Below are positions 60,436 through 64,000 of a stretch of DNA of 64,000 nt, piece by piece. A program made the translations under genes and the position numbers. Each line of letters opens with the position of its first letter. Position 1 is the first letter of the stretch. The stretch is from JALYXV01 sp963791545 (GTDB lineage: Bacteria; Actinomycetota; Acidimicrobiia; Acidimicrobiales; Palsa-688): the NCBI GenBank assembly GCA_963791545.1, contig CAWBSR010000018.1:186001-250000 (forward strand), written 5' to 3'. The notes under the pieces were generated by a model that made no database searches, had not been told where the DNA came from, and saw only the letters and a program-made list of their open reading frames with translations.

Positions 60436-60596
60436 CAGGTCGGGACCGGATTGTTGGCACGCCTGTCTTATGCCGCGGGCCGCTCGGCACCACCGCCCGG
60501 GGGGACCTCCACCGCCAGGACCGAACCGGCGCCGGTCCCTGCTGATGCGAAGCGGTGACTACAGCCGGGGAACGCAGCGGCGGTAGCCTCAGGTCG

Positions 60597-61442
60597 ATGG
60601 GTGATTCGCCGGCGCCCGAGGAGCTGTTCTCTGTTGACGCCTACCGGAAGCGCTTCGACGCCTCCATCGTCGCCATCGACCGGGAGGCGGGGAGGGTCGC
60701 CTTGGCGCAGACCGCCTTCTATCCCGGCGGTGGCGGCCAGCCCCACGACACCGGGGTCCTGGTGTGGGACGGGGGACGGGCCGCGATCACCCGGGTCGGC
60801 CGCGACGCCGGCCGCATCTGGCACTGGCTCGACGGCGAAGGCCTCGAGTTGCCCAGCCCGGGCACCGAGATTCAGGGCACGATCGATTGGGAGCGCCGGC
60901 ACTTGCTCATGCGGACCCATACCGCCTTGCACATCCTCTGCGGCGTGGTGTGGGCCGACTACCGGGTGGCGGTGACGGGGGGGAATATGGAGCCCGGCGT
61001 CGGTCGCATCGACTTTGAACTGGAAGCCATGTCGGCGGAGTTGGGCCGCCGGCTCGAGCAGCGTGTCAACGACGAGATCCGCCAGGCCCATGAGATCCAG
61101 GTCGAATTCCTGGCGCGCGCCGAGGCCGATGTCGACCCGGCGCTGATCCGGACCAAGGCCAACCTGATCCCGGCCCACATCGACCCGCTCCGCGTCATCG
61201 ACATTGTCGGCCTTGACCGCCAGGCCGACGGCGGCACCCACGTGGCCACGACGGCTGAGGTGGGCCGGGTCGAGGTCCTGAAGACCGAGTCCAAGGGCCG
61301 GGCCAACAAGCGGGTCCGCCTGGCCGTCGTCAAGCCGGCCCGCATGGCGCCTGAGGCGCCTGAGGAGCCCGGCTCCGTCGATGGCCCAGAGGCCGGGAAC
61401 GAAAGTCCCGGCGGGAACATTGATCCGGACACTCACCCCTAG
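60597..61442 (+). CDS. AlaX-type alanyl-tRNA editing protein
   Basis: 281 residues from ATG 60597; a GTG at 60555 is a longer alternative. Stand-alone relative of the AlaRS editing domain that hydrolyses mischarged Ser-tRNA-Ala or Gly-tRNA-Ala. Zinc-site motifs: RTHTALHILCGVV (HxxxH) and DGGTHVATTAEVG, where the usual cysteine of CGGTHV is aspartate-like but the following histidine is kept. TAFYPGGGGQPHDTG near residue 50 is the glycine-rich AlaX loop. The length with both halves suggests AlaX-M. The C-terminal 40 residues are acidic and variable. Confidence 0.9.
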   Translation: MGDSPAPEELFSVDAYRKRFDASIVAIDREAGRVALAQTAFYPGGGGQPHDTGVLVWDGGRAAITRVGRDAGRIWHWLDGEGLELPSPGTEIQGTIDWERRHLLMRTHTALHILCGVVWADYRVAVTGGNMEPGVGRIDFELEAMSAELGRRLEQRVNDEIRQAHEIQVEFLARAEADVDPALIRTKANLIPAHIDPLRVIDIVGLDRQADGGTHVATTAEVGRVEVLKTESKGRANKRVRLAVVKPARMAPEAPEEPGSVDGPEAGNESPGGNIDPDTHP

Positions 61443-61466
61443 GCGAAGCAAAGGGGAACGGGCCGG

Positions 61467-61921
61467 ATGAAAGGGCACCCAACCATGACCACGATCACTG
61501 CCGCACCGCTGGACTTGTCTCCTGGCGAACTGGACGACCTGTTCGGCTCCAGTCCGGCCGGCGACATTCCGGCCGGCCAGGCCGAGGGGACCGCTATCTT
61601 CTTCGCCGGGACCCGGGGCGCCAAACCGTTCGCCAAGATGGCGCGGATACTGCTGTGGCAGGGCAAGGTGTTTCGCCCCGCGACCCATGATCTGGTTAAC
61701 CGGCTGTCCCCCTCTCTCTGAAGGGGCTGCGGGCAGATGTGTACCTCGGCGACAGCCGGTATGACAACCGGCCCTGCGTCGTCATCGACTATTCGAAGGG
61801 CTCCCGGGCCGCCCGCCGCATCCGTGACGAAATCCGCCAGGTCGGGCCCAACGAATACCTGGGCATGGTCTTCAAGGACAACCGCCGGCTCCGAGTCTAT
61901 TTTCTCCTCCGGTTCGGATGA
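61467..61921 (+). CDS. Conserved protein of unknown function, frameshifted as read
   Basis: Two frames join to one protein of about 150 residues. The first (61467 or ATG 61485) ends early after HDLVNRLSP; the second continues LSLKGLRADVYLGDSRYDNRPCVVIDYSKGSRAARRIRDEI, cited by its core DSRYDNRPCVVIDYSKGSRA, to 61921. Adding one C to the five-C run at 61708-61712 joins them. I recognise the GTAIFFAGTRGAKPFAKMAR and LLWQGKVFRPATHDLVNRL style from actinobacterial hypothetical proteins but cannot name a function. It overlaps the SRPBCC gene by 4 bp. Confidence 0.72.
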
Positions 61922-62388
61922 AGTTCCTCCTCGAGGAACGCCCGCCCGGTTGGGCCCAGACGGCGCCTATTCAGATCCATCAGGAGCTGTTCTTGGCGGC
62001 GTCGCCGGAGCAGGTGTTCGAGGTCCTCGCCGACAGCCCCGGGTGGACCAAGTGGTTCCGGGGCATGTCCCGGGTCAGGATCGATGGCCCCGCCCGCGGC
62101 GTCGGCACCTTGCGGACGGTTTGGGTCGGTCGCGCCGAGGTCCAGGAACACTTCATCGTCTGGGAGCCGGCCCGCCGGATCACCTTCCACATCGTCCAGT
62201 CCAGCGCCCCGGGCCTGCGGGTGATGGCCGAGGACTACCTGATCACTCCGATGGGCAACGGCAGCCAACTGGCCGTCACCGTCGGTATGGAGGCCAAGTG
62301 GCCGCTGCGACTGGTGCCGTTCCTGGTTCGCTTCGCCGTGGGGCGCCTGGCCGGCGGCATCGGAAACATCACCACGGTTTTTCCCTAA
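61918..62388 (+). CDS. SRPBCC/polyketide cyclase-like START-fold protein
   Basis: 156 residues. An N-terminal APIQIHQELFLAASPEQVFEVLADSPGWTKWFRGMSRVRI is the standard start of the Bet v1/SRPBCC fold, followed by GVGTLRTVWVGRAEVQEHFI and WEPARRITFHI. The fold binds hydrophobic ligands; the ligand is unknown. The ATG overlaps the upstream unknown gene, suggesting a shared role. It ends 3 bp from a convergent DUF5995 gene. Confidence 0.82.
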   Translation: MKFLLEERPPGWAQTAPIQIHQELFLAASPEQVFEVLADSPGWTKWFRGMSRVRIDGPARGVGTLRTVWVGRAEVQEHFIVWEPARRITFHIVQSSAPGLRVMAEDYLITPMGNGSQLAVTVGMEAKWPLRLVPFLVRFAVGRLAGGIGNITTVFP

Positions 62389-62391
62389 GGC

Positions 62392-63099
62392 TCACACCAC
62401 TGAGAGGAGACCCCAACCGGCCATCCCGACAGTGTGGGCCATGGAGTCCACCAGCAGGTCGTGGGCGAAGCCGATATCCCGGATGGCCCACAGGCCCAGG
62501 GCGGTGTTCCATGCCACGGCCCGGGCCGTCGTGATACTCCAGTTGGCGACCAGGTTGGCGACCGCCTGGAGGTGCCGGTCGGCCGCCAGCACCAGTCCTG
62601 ACTCGAAAGACTGCCGGACCGACTGCTCGGCCTGGTCGAGAAGCTGGTCCACCTTCTGGTAATCGGCATGGTGGTAGCCGTCGTCGGGAGCGGTGCCCAG
62701 CTCGGCACAGGTAGCCACCAGCGCCAAGGGGAGATCGTTGTTGATGTGGGCGTTCATGCCTGCCAGCGCGAACTGAATGGCTTCGATACCAGGCGCCCCT
62801 CGGCTCTCGAGCAGGGGCGCCCACGCTTCGGGGAGGTTCTGGGGTGAAATGACGAGCGCGTTGACGGCGTCCAAGTACAGGTTGGCGAACTTCACGTCGA
62901 GGTGGGTGAGGAACGCCGTGTCGGCGAAGAAGTTCTGGCTGACCCGGCCCGCCACCTGGGTGGTGACTCCGAGATACATGCGGTTGAAGCAGGCGAGGCC
63001 GTCCTCGGCGGGCAGCGCGGCGTCTATGGCTTCCATCCGCAGCAGCGCCTCGCCCATCGTGGTCGCGGGCGGTCCGGTAGGCGGGAGGGCGGTATTCAC
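62392..63099 (-). CDS. DUF5995 family protein
   Basis: 235 residues, helical and soluble. The segments GLACFNRMYLGVTTQVAGRVSQ, FFADTAFLTHLDVKFANLYLDAV and AGMNAHINNDLPLALV are typical of the DUF5995 family found in actinobacteria. The His/Asp-rich helices (TFLTHLDV-type, HINNDLP, YHHADYQKVD) hint at a metal site, but the function is unknown. The gene is reverse-strand, convergent with the SRPBCC gene. Confidence 0.82.
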   Translation of the reverse strand: MNTALPPTGPPATTMGEALLRMEAIDAALPAEDGLACFNRMYLGVTTQVAGRVSQNFFADTAFLTHLDVKFANLYLDAVNALVISPQNLPEAWAPLLESRGAPGIEAIQFALAGMNAHINNDLPLALVATCAELGTAPDDGYHHADYQKVDQLLDQAEQSVRQSFESGLVLAADRHLQAVANLVANWSITTARAVAWNTALGLWAIRDIGFAHDLLVDSMAHTVGMAGWGLLSVV

Positions 63100-63224
63100 C
63101 AGTCGAGACTACGGCCGCGGGTCACTCGGTGGTTTCCCCCTCAGCCCATTTGACGACGTTCCCAGCGGGCCGGTCAGCGGCGTCCCCCGGTCGCAGCCCG
63201 CCCAGCCGGTCGCCGGCGCGATAC

Positions 63225-63728
63225 TCAGGCGGCTCGGGCGACGCGCTTGCTGATGTCGGCGCACTCCTCGCACACCGATTGAGGGATGATCCCCGCCTTC
63301 ATCAACCGGGCGAAGATCATGCAACCGAGGCACACCGCGAACACCGACTCGAGGATGGCGGCGACCACCAGCAGTCCCAGCACCACGTAGGCCAGGCCCC
63401 TCAGGCCCAAGCCAAGGGCCAGGACGCAGGCGGCCGTAGACATTACCGCGCCCATCGCTTGGGCGAAGCGCTTCGGCGGGCCGGGCACGAACTTGGGCGG
63501 TATCCGGAGCCGGGGCGTGATGACCCGGGTCACCAGCTGTCCGAGGGGGCTCAACTTGGGCCCCGTCAGCATCCGTGCGAGGAACCCGTAGGCGACTACG
63601 GCAGTGAGCCACGGCTGGTCGAACACGATGGCGGTGAGGGTCATCAGCACGACACCGCCGGCCACCAGGCGGGCCGATATCTCGTTCACCGGATTCGGGA
63701 AGCTGAACAGGTGGGTGGTGTCGGTCAA
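63225..63728 (-). CDS. DUF4395 integral membrane protein
   Basis: 167 residues. The TTG at 63728 has a strong GGGAGG upstream, so it is preferred to the longer open frame. PNPVNEISARLVAGGVVLMT is the DUF4395 N terminus; about four hydrophobic segments follow (ARMLTGPKLSPLGQLVTRVI loop between them), and ESVFAVCLGCMIFARLMKAG near the end has the family's CxxC-like pair, plus CEEC. Cysteine pairs suggest redox or sulphur handling; in other actinobacteria it is often next to thioredoxin genes, but none is here. Confidence 0.85.
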   Translation of the reverse strand: MTDTTHLFSFPNPVNEISARLVAGGVVLMTLTAIVFDQPWLTAVVAYGFLARMLTGPKLSPLGQLVTRVITPRLRIPPKFVPGPPKRFAQAMGAVMSTAACVLALGLGLRGLAYVVLGLLVVAAILESVFAVCLGCMIFARLMKAGIIPQSVCEECADISKRVARAA

Positions 63729-63933
63729 AGTTGGTCCTCCCGGGACAGAAAACCGACCAAGTAGGTCAACTATTCCCGGCGGCGCCCGCCGTGTCAAGTG
63801 GGCAACGCCTACTGCCTGCTTCGACTTATGAAGGACGGCCCTGAGACGGCGGGCATCCCGAACGCCGGACCTGATCCCAGGCTCCGTACAATCGAATTGC
63901 TTGAGGAGACAACTAGCTGGAGGCGTTGGCGCC

Positions 63934-64000
63934 ATGAAGGACGTGCTGGATGACATCGACCGCTGGGTCAAGGCAGGCCACCGGGTGGCCGTGGCCCGGG
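63934..64000 (+). CDS. XdhC/CoxI-like protein, N-terminal fragment (cut by window edge)
   Basis: The ATG at 63934 is preceded by GGAGG and begins MKDVLDDIDRWVKAGHRVAVAR before the window ends. This short start matches the N-terminal helix of XdhC/CoxI-family molybdenum-cofactor insertion proteins (xxxVxxxxxxWxxxGxxVAxAxV). With only 22 residues visible the identification is tentative. A TACAAT at 63887-63892 could be its -10 box. Confidence 0.6.
   Translation, partial: MKDVLDDIDRWVKAGHRVAVAR

Overview
The window is high-GC actinobacterial chromosome, most likely from the class Acidimicrobiia. The 16S rRNA, the many GTG/TTG starts, the ATGA/GTGA gene overlaps and the gene orders (def-fmt-rsmB-rpe-rib-hisG, infC-rpmI-rplT, argCJBDFRGH, DUF1844 beside infC) all fit that. 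Genus and order cannot be fixed from reading alone.

Layout. 1-10.8 kb holds the end of metK, priA, a reverse-strand amino-acid permease/decarboxylase pair with two methyltransferase genes, then def, fmt, rsmB (frameshifted as read), rpe and a MoaB/Mog-like gene. 11-15.5 kb is the riboflavin block ribD-ribE-ribBA-ribH followed by hisG and a small cold-shock-like gene. 15.5-23.3 kb holds DUF1844, infC with an unusual repetitive tail, rpmI, rplT, a SpoU-type methyltransferase, a PAS histidine kinase, pheS and pheT. 23.4-27.3 kb holds a phytoene-dehydrogenase-like oxidoreductase, an unknown lipoprotein and an AbiEi/DUF559-like protein. 27.5-36.4 kb is the complete arginine operon argC-J-B-D-F-R-G-H (argJ frameshifted as read) plus a 3-methyladenine DNA glycosylase.

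36.4-43.2 kb is an rRNA operon (16S-23S-5S) with a consensus-like promoter, RNase III-type processing stems and a terminator. Its 23S gene is the most striking part of the window. It is interrupted by three related group I introns in functional-centre segments: after the base equivalent to E. coli U1911 in helix 69, after U1931, and near 2593. The first encodes a LAGLIDADG homing endonuclease. The first two introns are separated by an exon of only 20 nt. P1 pairings with the U-G wobble are visible for introns 1 and 3, and a 9-bp P10 for intron 1.

43.2-50.9 kb holds a protein with a huge Gly/Ser/Arg-rich disordered region and a TPR-like end, a degenerate IS630-family element with terminal inverted repeats and TA duplication, a TrpB2-type tryptophan synthase beta chain, a MEDS/histidine-kinase-ATPase protein next to a GAF/SpoIIE phosphatase, and a frameshifted TetR regulator. 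51.1-60.4 kb is a reverse-strand Tad/Flp pilus operon (cpaB, tadZ, tadA, tadB, tadC, flp, two tadE, tadG-like) ending in a large membrane LysM-BTAD protein. 60.6-64 kb holds an AlaX editing protein, a frameshifted unknown gene, an SRPBCC protein, DUF5995 and DUF4395 proteins and the start of an xdhC-like gene.

Four ordinary genes (rsmB, argJ, tetR and the gene at 61467) each carry one single-base frame change, two of them in C-runs and one in a short G/C run. Sequencing error is a real possibility, so disruption should not be taken as biological without checking reads.
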